Positions 7,018 through 16,549 are shown, counted from the stretch's first letter. The stretch: DNA of 64,000 bases from Streptomyces sp. NRRL F-6676 (GCF_000725625.1 NZ_JOHS01000006.1:62001-126000); one strand, 5' to 3'. Numbers and translations are program-made. Notes: a model not told the origin generated them from the letters alone.

Positions 7018-9741
7018 ATGAGCGAGCACCGTCGCAAACCGCCGCAGCCGCAGGGAGGCGGACGTGCCGCGGCCCGACGCGGCCAGTCGGCGCCCTCCGG
7101 CCGCCGCGCGGCACCGCGAGGCGCCACCGGATCTCCGGCCGACTCCCCCGAGTGGGGAGGTGGTGAACAGTTGTACGGCGGTCGTGCCGAGGCACGGCGG
7201 GCCGCGCAGAGAAGCGGCGGCGGCCGCCGCAGAGCGGCCGACGGCGCGGGACACGGAAGCGGAAGCGGAGGCGGCGGTGGCCGCCGGGGCCCGGGCGGCC
7301 CGAACGGTCCCGGCCGCGGCCGGGGACGCGGCCCGGACCCCAGCAGGAGGCGCTTCCTCGACTACCCGCGGGCCGGCAAGGACGGCTGGCACCGCTGGGT
7401 GCCCTCCTGGAAGCTGGTGACCGGCTGCTTCATCGGCTTCGTCGGCAGCCTGGTGGCCGTGGCCGGCATCGGGTACGCCATGGTGAGCGTGCCGGACATC
7501 GCCAAGACGGCGAAGGCGCAGAACAACGTCTACTACTGGTCCGACGGCACCCAGATGGTGGCCACCGGTGGTGAGACCAACCGCCAGATCGTCAACTTCT
7601 CGCAGATCCCCAAGGAGATGCGCTGGGCGGTGATCTCGCAGGAGAACAAGACCTTCTACGACGACAACGGCATCGACCCCAAGGGCATCGGCCGCGCGCT
7701 GTTCAACATGGCCAGGGGCGGCGAGACCCAGGGCGGCTCGACCATCACCCAGCAGTACGTGAAGAACGCGCTGCTGGACGACCGGTCGCAGACGATCTCC
7801 CGCAAGTTCAAGGAGATCTTCATCTCGATCAAGGTCGGCGCCAACGTCGACAAGGACAAGATCCTCGCCGACTATCTGAACTCCGCCTACTACGGCCGGG
7901 GTGCCTACGGCATCCAGGCGGCCGCGCGGGCGTACTTCGACAAGGACGCCAAGGACCTGGATCCGGGCGAGTGCGCCTTCCTCTCCGCGATGCTCAAGGG
8001 CGCCACCTACTACGACCCGGCCGGCGCGACCTCCATCGACCCGGCGGCCACCGCCAAGGCCAACGCCAAGCGGGCCCTGGGCCAGATGCAGGACACGCTC
8101 AACAAGATGGTCGAGTACGGCCATCTGAGCCAGGCCGACCGGGCGAAGTACACCAAGCTCCCGACGGTGAAGAACCCCAGGTCGAACACCGCGCTGAGCG
8201 GTCAGATCGGTTACCTCGTCGACCTGGCCAAGGGCTACGTCGTCAACAACACCGACATCACCGGCGACCAGCTCCAGCAGGGCGGCTACTCGATCCACAC
8301 GACCTTCGACAAGACGAAGGTCAACGAACTCGAGGCCGCGGTCAAGAAGGTCCAGAAGGCCAAGATCAAGCCCAAGCAACGCCCCGACACCGACACGCAC
8401 GTCCAGTTCGGCGGCGCCTCCGTCGACCCGGACACAGGGGCGATCAAGGCCATCTACGGCGGTGAGAACGCGACCAAGCACTTCACCAACAACGCCGACG
8501 TCACCGGCGCCCAGGTCGGTTCGACCTTCAAGCCGTTCGTGCTGGCCGCCGCGATGAAGTGGGGTGTCCGTGACCCCGACGGCGACCCGGAGCAGGCGCA
8601 GGACGAACGCACCGTCGCGTCGCCCAAGAGCCTCTACAGCGGCAAGAACAAGTTCAAGATCCTCGAGTACAACGGAGACGTCTGGAAGGACAAGGAGGGC
8701 AAGGAGTGGTTGCAGACCAACGACGGCGGTGAGTCGGTGGGCAGTCCTCCGAATTACAAGATCGACCTTCGTGAGGCGATGCGGCTGTCGGTCAACTCCG
8801 CCTACGTCCAGCTCGGCATGGACGTGGGGCTGGACAAGGTCGAGGAGTCGGCACTGGACGCCGGTGTGCTGAAGAGCAGTCTGGCCAGCTCCAACTTCCC
8901 CTCCTTCTCCATCGGTACCTCCGACCCCAGCGCCATCCGCATGGCCGGCGCCTACGCCACCTTCGCCGACAGCGGCAAGCAGCGCGAGCCCTACTCGGTC
9001 GACAAGGTCGAGAGCAAGGACGGCACCGTCTACGACCACAAGAAGGAGGCCAAGAGCACCCAGGCCTTCGAGCCCAACGTGGCCAACAACGTCACCGACG
9101 TGCTGAAGACGGTGGTCGACAAGGGCACCGGTACGGCGGCCCAGCTCCCCGGCCGCGAGGTCGCGGGCAAGACCGGTACCACGGACGGCAACAAGTCCGC
9201 CTGGTTCGTCGGCTACACGCCGCAGCTCTCCACCGCGATCTCGATGTACCGGCTGGACGACGACGAGAACAACAAGAACCGAGAGTTCCTGGAGATGTAC
9301 GGAACGGGCGGCGAGGAGAAGATCCACGGTGCCTCGTTCCCGGCTCAGATCTGGCACGACTACATGGAGAAGGCACTGAAGGGCGTGCCCGCCAAGGCCT
9401 TCCCGGAGGCCCAGCCCATCGGCAAGGCCGTCAACGCCGAGCCGTCGTCGAGCCCGACGCCCAGCGCCACCAGGAGCCCGGAGAGCAGCCCGTCGTCGAG
9501 CCCGTCACCGACGAGAAGCAGCATGTCGCCCTCCCCGACGTCCTCGCAGAGCTGCGACTTCTGGCAGGGCTGCACGGACGCCGGCAACGACAACGGCGGC
9601 AATGACAATGGCGGCAACGACAACGGCGGCGCGGGCGGTTCGAGTCCGTCGGCGACGGAGAGCGAGGAGACCGGGAACGCCCGGGGCAATGGCAACGGCG
9701 GCAACGACGGAGGAGGCGGACTCTTCGGAGGCCGGAACTGA
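7018..9741 (+). CDS. bifunctional class A penicillin-binding protein
   Basis: Polymerises and crosslinks peptidoglycan at the outer face of the membrane. The 907-residue protein has a basic, Gly/Arg-rich cytoplasmic tail of about 125 residues and one transmembrane helix (LVTGCFIGFVGSLVAVAGIGYAM). The GT51 domain follows, with catalytic Glu at 209 (ISQENKTFYDDNG) and GGSTITQQYVKN. The transpeptidase domain has S502-T-F-K505, S591-V-N593 and K718-T-G-T. The C-terminal 130 residues are low-complexity: a Ser/Pro-rich stretch, then Asn-Gly repeats (NDNGGNDNGG). A perfect-stem hairpin at 9746-9771 follows. Confidence 0.94.
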   Translation: MSEHRRKPPQPQGGGRAAARRGQSAPSGRRAAPRGATGSPADSPEWGGGEQLYGGRAEARRAAQRSGGGRRRAADGAGHGSGSGGGGGRRGPGGPNGPGRGRGRGPDPSRRRFLDYPRAGKDGWHRWVPSWKLVTGCFIGFVGSLVAVAGIGYAMVSVPDIAKTAKAQNNVYYWSDGTQMVATGGETNRQIVNFSQIPKEMRWAVISQENKTFYDDNGIDPKGIGRALFNMARGGETQGGSTITQQYVKNALLDDRSQTISRKFKEIFISIKVGANVDKDKILADYLNSAYYGRGAYGIQAAARAYFDKDAKDLDPGECAFLSAMLKGATYYDPAGATSIDPAATAKANAKRALGQMQDTLNKMVEYGHLSQADRAKYTKLPTVKNPRSNTALSGQIGYLVDLAKGYVVNNTDITGDQLQQGGYSIHTTFDKTKVNELEAAVKKVQKAKIKPKQRPDTDTHVQFGGASVDPDTGAIKAIYGGENATKHFTNNADVTGAQVGSTFKPFVLAAAMKWGVRDPDGDPEQAQDERTVASPKSLYSGKNKFKILEYNGDVWKDKEGKEWLQTNDGGESVGSPPNYKIDLREAMRLSVNSAYVQLGMDVGLDKVEESALDAGVLKSSLASSNFPSFSIGTSDPSAIRMAGAYATFADSGKQREPYSVDKVESKDGTVYDHKKEAKSTQAFEPNVANNVTDVLKTVVDKGTGTAAQLPGREVAGKTGTTDGNKSAWFVGYTPQLSTAISMYRLDDDENNKNREFLEMYGTGGEEKIHGASFPAQIWHDYMEKALKGVPAKAFPEAQPIGKAVNAEPSSSPTPSATRSPESSPSSSPSPTRSSMSPSPTSSQSCDFWQGCTDAGNDNGGNDNGGNDNGGAGGSSPSATESEETGNARGNGNGGNDGGGGLFGGRN

Positions 9742-9745
9742 GGCC

Positions 9746-9771
9746 CCCGGAGCCGTTCTGACGGCTCCGGG
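9746..9771 (+). terminator. hairpin after the penicillin-binding protein gene
   Basis: CCCGGAGCCGT, loop TCTG, ACGGCTCCGGG: an 11-bp perfect stem 5 bases after the stop codon, typical of an actinomycete terminator without a U-tract. Confidence 0.7.
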
Positions 9772-9822
9772 AGGAGCCGGCTCCTCGGACGTCGTGTGAC
9801 GGTGGCCGAAGCCGCCGATTCG

Positions 9823-9862
9823 CGCCCCTTCGTATGTTTCACGTGAAACATACGAAGGGGCG
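9823..9862. terminator. 40-bp perfect palindrome with parS at its centre
   Basis: The arms CGCCCCTTCGTAT and ATACGAAGGGGCG flank the exact ParB site at 9836-9849. It lies between the penicillin-binding protein gene and the GT87-type gene, both on the plus strand. It would form a second, longer hairpin behind the 9746-9771 stem. Confidence 0.8.
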
Positions 9863-9925
9863 TCGTCATGACGGGATCCGCCGCCTCCCGGCGCGTCCCC
9901 AGGCACGTACGGCAGGATGTGCGGC

Positions 9926-11437
9926 ATGCCCAGCGGAGAGACGACGCGAGCCGTCGAGTACGAGCCGGACGTGGTGCGGCCGACCAAGGAGGACGAGGTC
10001 GCCGCCCTCGGCAGCGAACTGTTCGGCGGCCCCCTCGGGCGGCGCGCCCTGCTCGGGACGTCCTGGTGGACGCCCGTGCGGGTCGTGGCGCTCGTGGCCA
10101 TCGGCATGTTCGCCCTCGGCATGGTGCAGAAGCTGCCCTGCTACGACAGCGGGTGGTTCTTCGGCGCCAGTTCCCAGTACACGCACGCGTGCTACTCGGA
10201 CATCCCGCACCTGTACCAGGGGCGCGGCTTCGCCGACGGACTCGTGCCGTACTTCGACAAGCTCCCCGGCGACATGGACTACCTCGAGTACCCGGTGCTC
10301 ACCGGTCTCTTCATGGAGGTCGCGGCCTGGCTGACGCCCGGCGGCGGGAGCATCCAGGACCAGGAGCAGATCTACTGGTTCGTCAACGCCGGCATGCTGA
10401 TGGTGTGCGCCGCGGTCATCGCGGTGTGCACCGTGCGCACCCACCGCCGCCGTCCCTGGGACGGGCTCCTGGTGGCCCTCGCGCCGGCCTTCGCGCTGAC
10501 CGCGACCATCAACTGGGACCTGCTCGCCGTGGCGCTCCTCGCCGCCGCGATGCTCATGTGGTCGCGCGGCCGGTCCCTCGCGTTCGGCGTGCTGCTGGGG
10601 CTGGCCACGGCCGCCAAGTTCTACCCGTTCCTGATCCTCGGACCGCTGCTGATCCTGTGCTGGCGGGCGGGCAGGTGGCGGGCGTACGGGACGGCGCTGT
10701 TCGGTGCCGTCGCGGCCTGGCTCGTGGTCAATGTGCCGGTGCTGCTGCTGGCGCCGGACGGATGGTCGAAGTTCTACCGCTTCAGCCACGACCGGGGCGT
10801 CGACTTCGGCTCGATCTTCCTGATCGTCTCGCAGCGGTGGAACATCGCGATCAGCCCCGACACGGCCAACAACTGGGCCATGATCCTGATGGTGCTGATC
10901 TGTGCCGGCCTGGTCGCGCTCACGCTGACCGCCCCGCGCCGGCCGCGCTTCGCCCAGCTGGCCTTCCTGATCATCGCGGCGTTCATCCTCACCAACAAGG
11001 TGTACTCACCGCAGTACGTGCTCTGGCTGGTCCCCCTCGCCGCGCTGGCCCGGCCGCGCTGGCGGGACTTCCTGATCTGGCAGGCCTGCGAGGTCGCCTA
11101 CTTCCTGGGCATCTGGATGTACCTCGCGTACACGACGAGCGGGGACGCCCACAAGGGGCTGCCGACCGAGGGCTACCAGCTCGCCGTCGCCGTCCATCTG
11201 CTGGGCACGCTGTATCTGTGCGCGGTGGTCGTCCGCGACATCCTGATGCCGGAGCGGGACGTCGTACGGCGGGCCGGGGACGACGATCCGTCCGGCGGCG
11301 TCCTCGACGGGGCACCGGACGTCTTCGTCCTCGGCGCCGCGGCCCGGCCGCCGCACCACGAGCCGGCGCACTTCGAGGGACCGGTGGTGGAGTGGGGCGC
11401 CGACGGGGCGTCCCCGGCGGGAGAGAGTTCGCCCTGA
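9926..11437 (+). CDS. GT87/DUF2029 family polytopic glycosyltransferase
   Basis: A 503-residue membrane protein with about 10 hydrophobic segments and a large periplasmic loop after the first helix (LPCYDSGWFFGASSQYTHACYSDIPHLYQGRGFADG). The DYLEYPVLTGL block and the downstream NWDLLAV and AAKFYPFLIL blocks are typical of polyprenol-phosphate-mannose-dependent mannosyltransferases of the DUF2029 family. The acceptor is unknown; actinomycete lipoglycans or glycoproteins are the usual candidates. I chose ATG 9926 because GGCAGG at 9911-9916 is well placed for it. ATG 9917 would be only one base from that sequence. Confidence 0.75.
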   Translation: MPSGETTRAVEYEPDVVRPTKEDEVAALGSELFGGPLGRRALLGTSWWTPVRVVALVAIGMFALGMVQKLPCYDSGWFFGASSQYTHACYSDIPHLYQGRGFADGLVPYFDKLPGDMDYLEYPVLTGLFMEVAAWLTPGGGSIQDQEQIYWFVNAGMLMVCAAVIAVCTVRTHRRRPWDGLLVALAPAFALTATINWDLLAVALLAAAMLMWSRGRSLAFGVLLGLATAAKFYPFLILGPLLILCWRAGRWRAYGTALFGAVAAWLVVNVPVLLLAPDGWSKFYRFSHDRGVDFGSIFLIVSQRWNIAISPDTANNWAMILMVLICAGLVALTLTAPRRPRFAQLAFLIIAAFILTNKVYSPQYVLWLVPLAALARPRWRDFLIWQACEVAYFLGIWMYLAYTTSGDAHKGLPTEGYQLAVAVHLLGTLYLCAVVVRDILMPERDVVRRAGDDDPSGGVLDGAPDVFVLGAAARPPHHEPAHFEGPVVEWGADGASPAGESSP

Positions 11438-11508
11438 GCGAACAACGGGCTCGCGGTGGCCTCAGAGGCCGGCCCGCGGGCCCATGGCTCCCCCAGGGCC
11501 CTGGACAT

Positions 11509-11547
11509 GCGTGAGGCCGTACACGGGGTCCGTGTACGGCCTCACGC
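11509..11547. terminator. bidirectional terminator, 18-bp perfect stem
   Basis: GCGTGAGGCCGTACACGG, loop GGT, and the exact reverse complement, between two convergent genes (GT87-type transferase on plus, racemase-like gene on minus). Confidence 0.85.
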
Positions 11548-11602
11548 GCGTCCGTGGACAGGCCGGGGGCGCCGGGAGCTTCCCGCCGACGGGGCCGGGG
11601 CG

Positions 11603-12634
11603 TCAGCGGTCCACGATCCGGTCGAACTGCGTCGTGGTGTGCCGCAGATGGGCGACCAGCTCGTCACCGACCTTCGGCTCCGTGGTGTCCGAGGGGACGA
11701 AGAGGATGGAGACCTGCATGTGCGGCGGCTCGGCGAACCAGCGCTGCTTGCCCGCCCACACGAACGGCGCCAGGTTCCGGTTGACCGTCGCCAGACCGGC
11801 CCGTGCGACGCCCTTGGCCCGCGGCATGACACCGTGCAGCGCCTTGGGCGCCTCCAGGCCCACCCCGTGCGACGTACCGCCCGCCACGACGACGAGATAG
11901 CCGTCGGTGGCCGCCTTCTGCTGCCGGTAGCCGAAGCGCTCGCCCTTGGCCACCCGCGTCACGTCCAGGACCGCGCCCCGGTACTCCGTGGCCTCGTGGT
12001 CCCCCAGCCACAGCCGGGTGCCGATCCGGGCCCGGAACCTGGTCTGCGGGAACTGCTGCTGCAACCGTGCCAGCTCGTCGGCCTTGAGATGGCTGACGAA
12101 CATCGTGTGCAGCGGCAGCCGGGCCGCGCGCAGCCGGTCCATCCAGCCGATGACCTCCTCGACGGCGTCCGAGCCGTCGGTCCGGTCCAGCGGCAGGTGG
12201 ATGGCGAAGCCCTCCAGGCGCACGTTCTCTATGGCGGAGTGGAGCTGCGGCAGGTCCTGCTCGCTCACCCCGTGCCGCTTCATCGAGGACATCACCTCGA
12301 TGACCACCCGGGCGCCGACCAGCCCGTAGACCCCGTCGATCGAGGAGACCGAGCGGATCACCCGGTCCGGCAGCGGGACGGGCTCCTCGCCCCTGCGGAA
12401 GGGCGTCAGCACCAGCAGATCGCCGCCGAACCAGTCCTTGATGCGGGCGGCCTCGTACGTCGTGCCCACGGCGAGGATGTCCGAGCCCATGCGGGTGGCC
12501 TCTTCGGCCAGACGTTCGTGCCCGAAGCCGTACCCGTTGCCCTTGCAGACGGGGACGATCCCCGGGAACTGGTCCTGCACGTGTTTCTGGTGTGCCCGCC
12601 AGCGCGCGGTGTCGACGTAGAGCGTGAGCGCCAT
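11603..12634 (-). CDS. alanine-racemase-like PLP enzyme
   Basis: A 343-residue protein of PLP fold type III. The N-terminal barrel begins with LTLYVDTARWRAHQ and carries the PLP-binding lysine at K31 in PVCKGNGYGFG. Later blocks (RIGTRLWLGDHEA, GERFGYRQQKAATDGYLVVVAGGTSHGVGL) resemble the C-terminal domain of alanine racemases but with low similarity. It lies 126 bp after a FemX-like ligase on the same strand, so a role in cell-wall amino acid supply is plausible. Whether alanine or another amino acid is the substrate cannot be read from the sequence. Confidence 0.75.
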   Translation of the reverse strand: MALTLYVDTARWRAHQKHVQDQFPGIVPVCKGNGYGFGHERLAEEATRMGSDILAVGTTYEAARIKDWFGGDLLVLTPFRRGEEPVPLPDRVIRSVSSIDGVYGLVGARVVIEVMSSMKRHGVSEQDLPQLHSAIENVRLEGFAIHLPLDRTDGSDAVEEVIGWMDRLRAARLPLHTMFVSHLKADELARLQQQFPQTRFRARIGTRLWLGDHEATEYRGAVLDVTRVAKGERFGYRQQKAATDGYLVVVAGGTSHGVGLEAPKALHGVMPRAKGVARAGLATVNRNLAPFVWAGKQRWFAEPPHMQVSILFVPSDTTEPKVGDELVAHLRHTTTQFDRIVDR

Positions 12635-12760
12635 GGCCGGTCCCGGAACCTTTCTCGTGGCTGAGATGGCTGTGAAGTCAGGGGTGCGAGGGGCCCCGAA
12701 GAGACCCGAGAATGCGATTGTGGCGGACCCGCCGGACGGCGGGGAGGGCGCCGGGAGAAG

Positions 12761-13879
12761 TCAGCGGCGCGACATGTAGATGTCGAGCGCCTTGTGGAGC
12801 AGCTTGTTGAGCGGGAAGTCCCACTCGCCGAGGTACTCCGCCGCCTGCCCGCCCGTGCCCACCTTGAACTGGATCAGACCGAACAGGTGGTCGGTCTCGT
12901 CCAGCGAGTCGGAGATGCCGCGCAGGTCGTAGACGGTCGCGCCGAGCGCGTAGGCGTCCCGCAGCATCCGCCACTGCATCGCGTTGGACGGCCGGAACTC
13001 GCGGCCGATGTTGTCCGAGGCGCCGTAGGAGTACCAGACGTGGCCGCCCACGATGAGCATCGTCGCCGCCGAGAGGTTCACCCCGTTGTGCCGGGCGAAG
13101 TACAGCCGCATCCGGTTGGGGTCCTCGGTGTTGAGGGCCGACCACATGCGCTGGAAGTACGACAGCGGACGCGGCCTGAAGTGGTCGCGCACGGCCGTGA
13201 TCTCGTACAGCCGCTGCCACTCCTCCAGGTCGTGGTAGCCGCCTTGGACCACCTCGACGCCCGCCTTCTCGGCCTTCTTGATGTTGCGGCGCCAGAGCTG
13301 GTTGAAGTTCTTGTGCACCTCTTCCAGCGACCGGTTGGCCAGCGGCACCTGGTACACGTAGCGGGGCTGCACGTCGCCGAAGCCGGCTCCGCCGTCCTCG
13401 CCCTGCTGCCAGCCCATGCGGCGCAGCTTGTCGGCCACCTCGAAGGCGCGCGGTTCGATGTGGTCCGCCTCTATGTCACGCAACCGCTTGACGTCGGGGT
13501 TCTGGATGCCCTGCTTGATGGAGGCGGCCTCCCAGCGCCGGATGATCACCGGCGGGCCCATCTTCACGGAGAAGGCGCCCTGCTGCTTGAGGTGGGCCAG
13601 CATCGGCTGGATCCAGTCGTCCAGGTTCGGCGCGTACCAGTTGATGACCGGGCCCTCGGGCAGGTACGCCAGATACCGCTTGATCTTGGGGAGCTGGCGG
13701 TACAGCACGAGCCCGACGCCGACGAGCTGACCGCTCTTGTCGAACCAGCCGAGGTTCTCCGAGCGCCACTCCGCCTTGACGTCGGCCCAGGCCGGAACCT
13801 GCATGTGGCTCGCCGACGGCAGGCTCTGCATGTACGCCAGATGCTGCTCGCGGCTGATCGTCCTCAGGGTCAGGCTCAT
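12761..13879 (-). CDS. FemX/FemAB-type aminoacyl-tRNA-dependent peptidoglycan ligase
   Basis: A 372-residue member of the Fem family of double-GNAT-fold ligases, which add amino acids from aminoacyl-tRNA to the peptidoglycan stem peptide. In Streptomyces, FemX adds the first glycine to the L,L-diaminopimelate side chain. Recognisable features are YLPEGPVINW, the coiled-coil-like NFNQLWRRNIKKAEKAGVEV and the C-terminal FGLIQFKVGTGGQAAEYLGEWDF-type block. The start is ATG 13879 with GAGGAGCG upstream. Upstream of the racemase-like gene, it probably forms a two-gene cell-wall operon. Assignment as FemX rather than another Fem paralogue rests on position and general similarity. Confidence 0.82.
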   Translation of the reverse strand: MSLTLRTISREQHLAYMQSLPSASHMQVPAWADVKAEWRSENLGWFDKSGQLVGVGLVLYRQLPKIKRYLAYLPEGPVINWYAPNLDDWIQPMLAHLKQQGAFSVKMGPPVIIRRWEAASIKQGIQNPDVKRLRDIEADHIEPRAFEVADKLRRMGWQQGEDGGAGFGDVQPRYVYQVPLANRSLEEVHKNFNQLWRRNIKKAEKAGVEVVQGGYHDLEEWQRLYEITAVRDHFRPRPLSYFQRMWSALNTEDPNRMRLYFARHNGVNLSAATMLIVGGHVWYSYGASDNIGREFRPSNAMQWRMLRDAYALGATVYDLRGISDSLDETDHLFGLIQFKVGTGGQAAEYLGEWDFPLNKLLHKALDIYMSRR

Positions 13880-14060
13880 GTCGGGGCGCTCCTCGGGCTG
13901 GTGTGTCCCCATGGGGTCAGGGGCTCCGGCTCTCGCGCCGAAGCCTACTGCGCCCCGCGAGCGCCCCGTCTGGGACTGGGCCGTACGGCCCTGCGGAAGG
14001 GGCGCCCGCCGTCGGCGGGGCGGTGCGCCCGTCCCTTCTCGCGCGGTCCCGCGGGTCCGC

Positions 14061-14390
14061 TCAGCCGCCCACGAAGCCGTTGAACTCGCCGGCGAACCCG
14101 CCGTGGGCCATGCCGAAGTACAGGCCGATCGCGGCGGCGCCGAGGCCGAGGACCAGGCCAAAGCGCTCCCGCGTCGTCTCCGAGATGAACTGGCCGTAGC
14201 CGCCGGTGAGGACGCCGATGAGACCCGTCCACGCGGTCAGCATGTGCAGCGTGGGGAAACCGGCGGTGACGATGGAGATCAGCCCGAACACGGCCGTCAC
14301 GGCCAGCAGCGAGTCCTGCAAGGGGTGCCGTTTGCCGTCGGTGGCCAGCAGCCCGTTGCGGGGCCTGGCGGGTCGCATGATCTGTGCCAT
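14061..14390 (-). CDS. small integral membrane protein
   Basis: A 109-residue protein with three or four hydrophobic helices (SLLAVTAVFGLISIVTAGF, MLTAWTGLIGVLTGGYGQFI, FGLVLGLGAAAIGLYFGMAHGG). The start ATG 14390 has a strong AGGAGGT 6-7 bases upstream. It is divergent from rpsF, a position where Streptomyces genomes carry a conserved small membrane protein. Function unknown. Confidence 0.75.
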   Translation of the reverse strand: MAQIMRPARPRNGLLATDGKRHPLQDSLLAVTAVFGLISIVTAGFPTLHMLTAWTGLIGVLTGGYGQFISETTRERFGLVLGLGAAAIGLYFGMAHGGFAGEFNGFVGG

Positions 14391-14669
14391 GGGATACCTC
14401 CTGCCGAAGAAGCGGTGCGTCTTCGTCCTGGACAACCCGATCTGTACAGATTGCGTGCCCTCACGACCGGATTTCAACCGTACGGCGGTGGGCGGGTAGT
14501 CTGTATCTTCTGCGCCGATGCGGGCCGGGCCGAGGTCCGGCCGCTTCCGTGAGAGCGGGCCCCGATTGTCAGTGGGGCCTGGTTTACTCACGGACATCGG
14601 TGCCACGCATCGCAACCCTCCTGCCACGGAACGACCGTGGCCGCTGAGTCCAGAGGAGGTGGGTTCCAT
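14391..14669. other. divergent promoter region of the small membrane protein and rpsF
   Basis: No gene is seen. A 5' untranslated leader for rpsF must lie here. The GAGGAGGT at 14653-14660 is its ribosome-binding site. AT-richer patches occur around 14430-14520, but I cannot define the promoter elements. Confidence 0.35.
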
Positions 14670-14960
14670 ATGCGTCACTACGAGGTGATGGTCATCCTCG
14701 ACCCCGACGTCGAGGAGCGCGCGGTCTCCCCGTTGATCGAGAACTTCCTTTCCGTCGTGCGTGATGGCGGCGGCAAGGTCGAGAAGGTCGACACCTGGGG
14801 CCGTCGTCGTCTCGCGTACGAGATCAAGAAGAAGCCCGAGGGCATCTACTCGGTCATCGACCTCCAGGCCGAGCCCGGGGTCGTCAAGGAGCTCGACCGC
14901 CAGATGAACCTGAACGAGTCGGTCCTCCGGACCAAGGTCCTCCGCCCCGAGACCCACTGA
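14670..14960 (+). CDS. rpsF: 30S ribosomal protein S6
   Basis: A 96-residue protein beginning [19 protein letters not shown], the usual S6 N-terminus, with [23 protein letters not shown] in the centre. It binds the central domain of 16S rRNA together with S18. It is the first gene of the conserved rpsF-ssb-rpsR-rplI operon. The ATG at 14670 with GAGGAGGT nine bases upstream is preferred over an in-frame upstream start at 14637. Confidence 0.97.
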   Translation: MRHYEVMVILDPDVEERAVSPLIENFLSVVRDGGGKVEKVDTWGRRRLAYEIKKKPEGIYSVIDLQAEPGVVKELDRQMNLNESVLRTKVLRPETH

Positions 14961-15037
14961 GCCATCCGGCTCGGTCGGTTCCGGGATTCGAGTAGCAGTA
15001 CCAGCAGCCAGCAGCAAACCCGCCGAGAGGTTCACCC

Positions 15038-15640
15038 ATGGCAGGCGAGACCGTCATCACGGTCGTCGGCAATCTCGTCGACGACCCCGAGCTGCGCTTC
15101 ACCCCGTCCGGTGCGGCGGTCGCGAAGTTCCGCGTCGCGTCCACTCCCCGCACCTTCGACCGTCAGACCAACGAGTGGAAGGACGGCGAAAGCCTCTTCC
15201 TGACCTGCTCGGTCTGGCGTCAGGCGGCGGAGAACGTCGCCGAGTCGCTCCAGCGAGGCATGCGCGTCATCGTGCAGGGCCGGCTGAAGCAGCGGTCCTA
15301 CGAGGACCGTGAGGGCGTCAAGCGCACGGTCTACGAGCTCGACGTCGACGAGGTCGGCGCCAGCCTGCGCAGCGCCACGGCCAAGGTCACCAAGACCTCC
15401 GGCCGCGGTGGCCAGGGTGGCTACGGCGGCGGCGCCGGCGGCCAGGGCGGTGGCGGCGGCCAGGGTGGCGGCGGCTGGGGCGGCGGCCCCGGCGGCGGCA
15501 ACCAGGGCGCCGGCGGTGCTCCGGCCGACGACCCCTGGGCCACCGGTGCTCCCGGCGGCGGCAACCAGGGCGGCGGCGGCTGGGGCGGCGGAAGCGGCTC
15601 CGGCGGCGGTGGCGGCTACTCGGACGAGCCCCCCTTCTAG
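15038..15640 (+). CDS. ssb: single-stranded DNA-binding protein
   Basis: A 200-residue SSB. The N-terminal OB-fold (about residues 1-115) begins [25 protein letters not shown] long glycine-rich linker ([14 protein letters not shown]...) leads to the acidic tip SDEPPF that recruits replication and repair partners. It lies between rpsF and rpsR, the standard position in this operon, and DNA helicase dnaB follows a few kilobases downstream. Confidence 0.97.
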   Translation: MAGETVITVVGNLVDDPELRFTPSGAAVAKFRVASTPRTFDRQTNEWKDGESLFLTCSVWRQAAENVAESLQRGMRVIVQGRLKQRSYEDREGVKRTVYELDVDEVGASLRSATAKVTKTSGRGGQGGYGGGAGGQGGGGGQGGGGWGGGPGGGNQGAGGAPADDPWATGAPGGGNQGGGGWGGGSGSGGGGGYSDEPPF

Positions 15641-15712
15641 ACCCCGGACCCACGGGTCCTGCGGTCGGGAGCGGGGCACACCCCAACTTCTTGATCACAC
15701 AGGAGAAACACC

Positions 15713-15949
15713 ATGGCTAAGCCGCCTGTGCGCAAGCCGAAGAAGAAGGTCTGCGCATTCTGCAAGGACAAGGTCACGTACGTGGACTACAAGGACACGA
15801 ACATGCTGCGGAAGTTCATTTCCGACCGCGGCAAGATCCGTGCCCGCCGCGTGACCGGCAACTGCACGCAGCACCAGCGTGACGTCGCCACGGCCGTCAA
15901 GAACAGCCGTGAGATGGCGCTGCTGCCCTACACCTCCACCGCGCGATAA
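15713..15949 (+). CDS. rpsR: 30S ribosomal protein S18
   Basis: A 78-residue S18, partner of S6 on 16S rRNA. It keeps cysteines near the start ([19 protein letters not shown]) and C52 ([12 protein letters not shown]), the pattern of the zinc-binding (C+) form. Streptomyces usually carries two rpsR paralogues; this is the operon copy. The C+ assignment is from the visible cysteine spacing. Confidence 0.95.
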   Translation: MAKPPVRKPKKKVCAFCKDKVTYVDYKDTNMLRKFISDRGKIRARRVTGNCTQHQRDVATAVKNSREMALLPYTSTAR

Positions 15950-15967
15950 GGGAAGGGTGACCGACTC

Positions 15968-16414
15968 ATGAAGATCATCCTTACCCACGAGGTCTCCGGC
16001 CTCGGCGCCGCCGGCGAGGTCGTCGACGTCAAGGACGGCTACGCCCGCAACTACCTGATCCCGCGGAAGTTCGCGATCCGCTGGACCAAGGGCGGCGAGA
16101 AGGACGTCGAGCAGATCCGTCGTGCTCGCAAGATCCACGAGATCCAGACCGTCGAGCAGGCCAACGCGCTCAAGGCCCAGCTCGAGGGCGTGAAGGTCCG
16201 TCTGGCCGTCCGTTCGGGCGACGCCGGTCGTCTCTTCGGTTCCGTCACCCCGGCCGACGTCGCTTCGGCGATCAAGGCCTCCGGTGGCCCCGAGGTCGAC
16301 AAGCGCCGCATCGAGCTGGGCTCGCCGATCAAGACGCTGGGCGCCCACGAGACGTCCGTGCGTCTGCACCCCGAGGTGGCCGCCAAGGTCAGCATCGAGG
16401 TCGTCGCGGCCTGA
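15968..16414 (+). CDS. rplI: 50S ribosomal protein L9
   Basis: A 148-residue L9 with the N-terminal domain signature [36 protein letters not shown] (first part), a long connecting helix (residues about 42-75) and the C-terminal domain. Last gene of the rpsF operon, 18 bp after rpsR. A strong hairpin follows at 16451-16482. Confidence 0.97.
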   Translation: MKIILTHEVSGLGAAGEVVDVKDGYARNYLIPRKFAIRWTKGGEKDVEQIRRARKIHEIQTVEQANALKAQLEGVKVRLAVRSGDAGRLFGSVTPADVASAIKASGGPEVDKRRIELGSPIKTLGAHETSVRLHPEVAAKVSIEVVAA

Positions 16415-16450
16415 GTGTCGCGCATGCTGTAGCCGCTCCTCGCAGCGGTG

Positions 16451-16482
16451 AGTGGGGCCGCGCCTTCGGGTGCGGCCCCACT
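16451..16482 (+). terminator. terminator of the rpsF-rplI operon
   Basis: AGTGGGGCCGCGCC, loop TTCG, GGTGCGGCCCCACT: a 14-bp stem with a single G-U pair and a stable UUCG tetraloop, 36 bases after the rplI stop. Confidence 0.9.
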
Positions 16483-16526
16483 GTCCTGTGCTGATCGGCA
16501 GGTGGCGCCGCGTGGTGTGGCCCGAT

Positions 16527-16540
16527 GTTTCACGTGAAAC
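16527..16540. other. parS site (ParB binding), rplI/MATE convergent gap
   Basis: Exact GTTTCACGTGAAAC, nine bases beyond the stop of the minus-strand MATE gene. Unlike several others here it is not the centre of a long palindrome; the flanks GCCCGAT and GGGGAAA do not pair well. Confidence 0.9.
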
Positions 16541-16549
16541 GGGGAAACC

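Noticed and set aside
6769..9357. Open frame of about 860 codons opposite the penicillin-binding protein
   Set aside because: Shadow of the real gene; its translation is low-complexity and lacks motifs, whereas the plus strand has all penicillin-binding motifs.
12580..12592. CACGTG-containing stretch as another parS
   Set aside because: Only the central six bases match; the flanks (TGCACGTGTTTC) fail the 14-bp consensus. Other CACGTG hexamers in coding sequence were rejected for the same reason.
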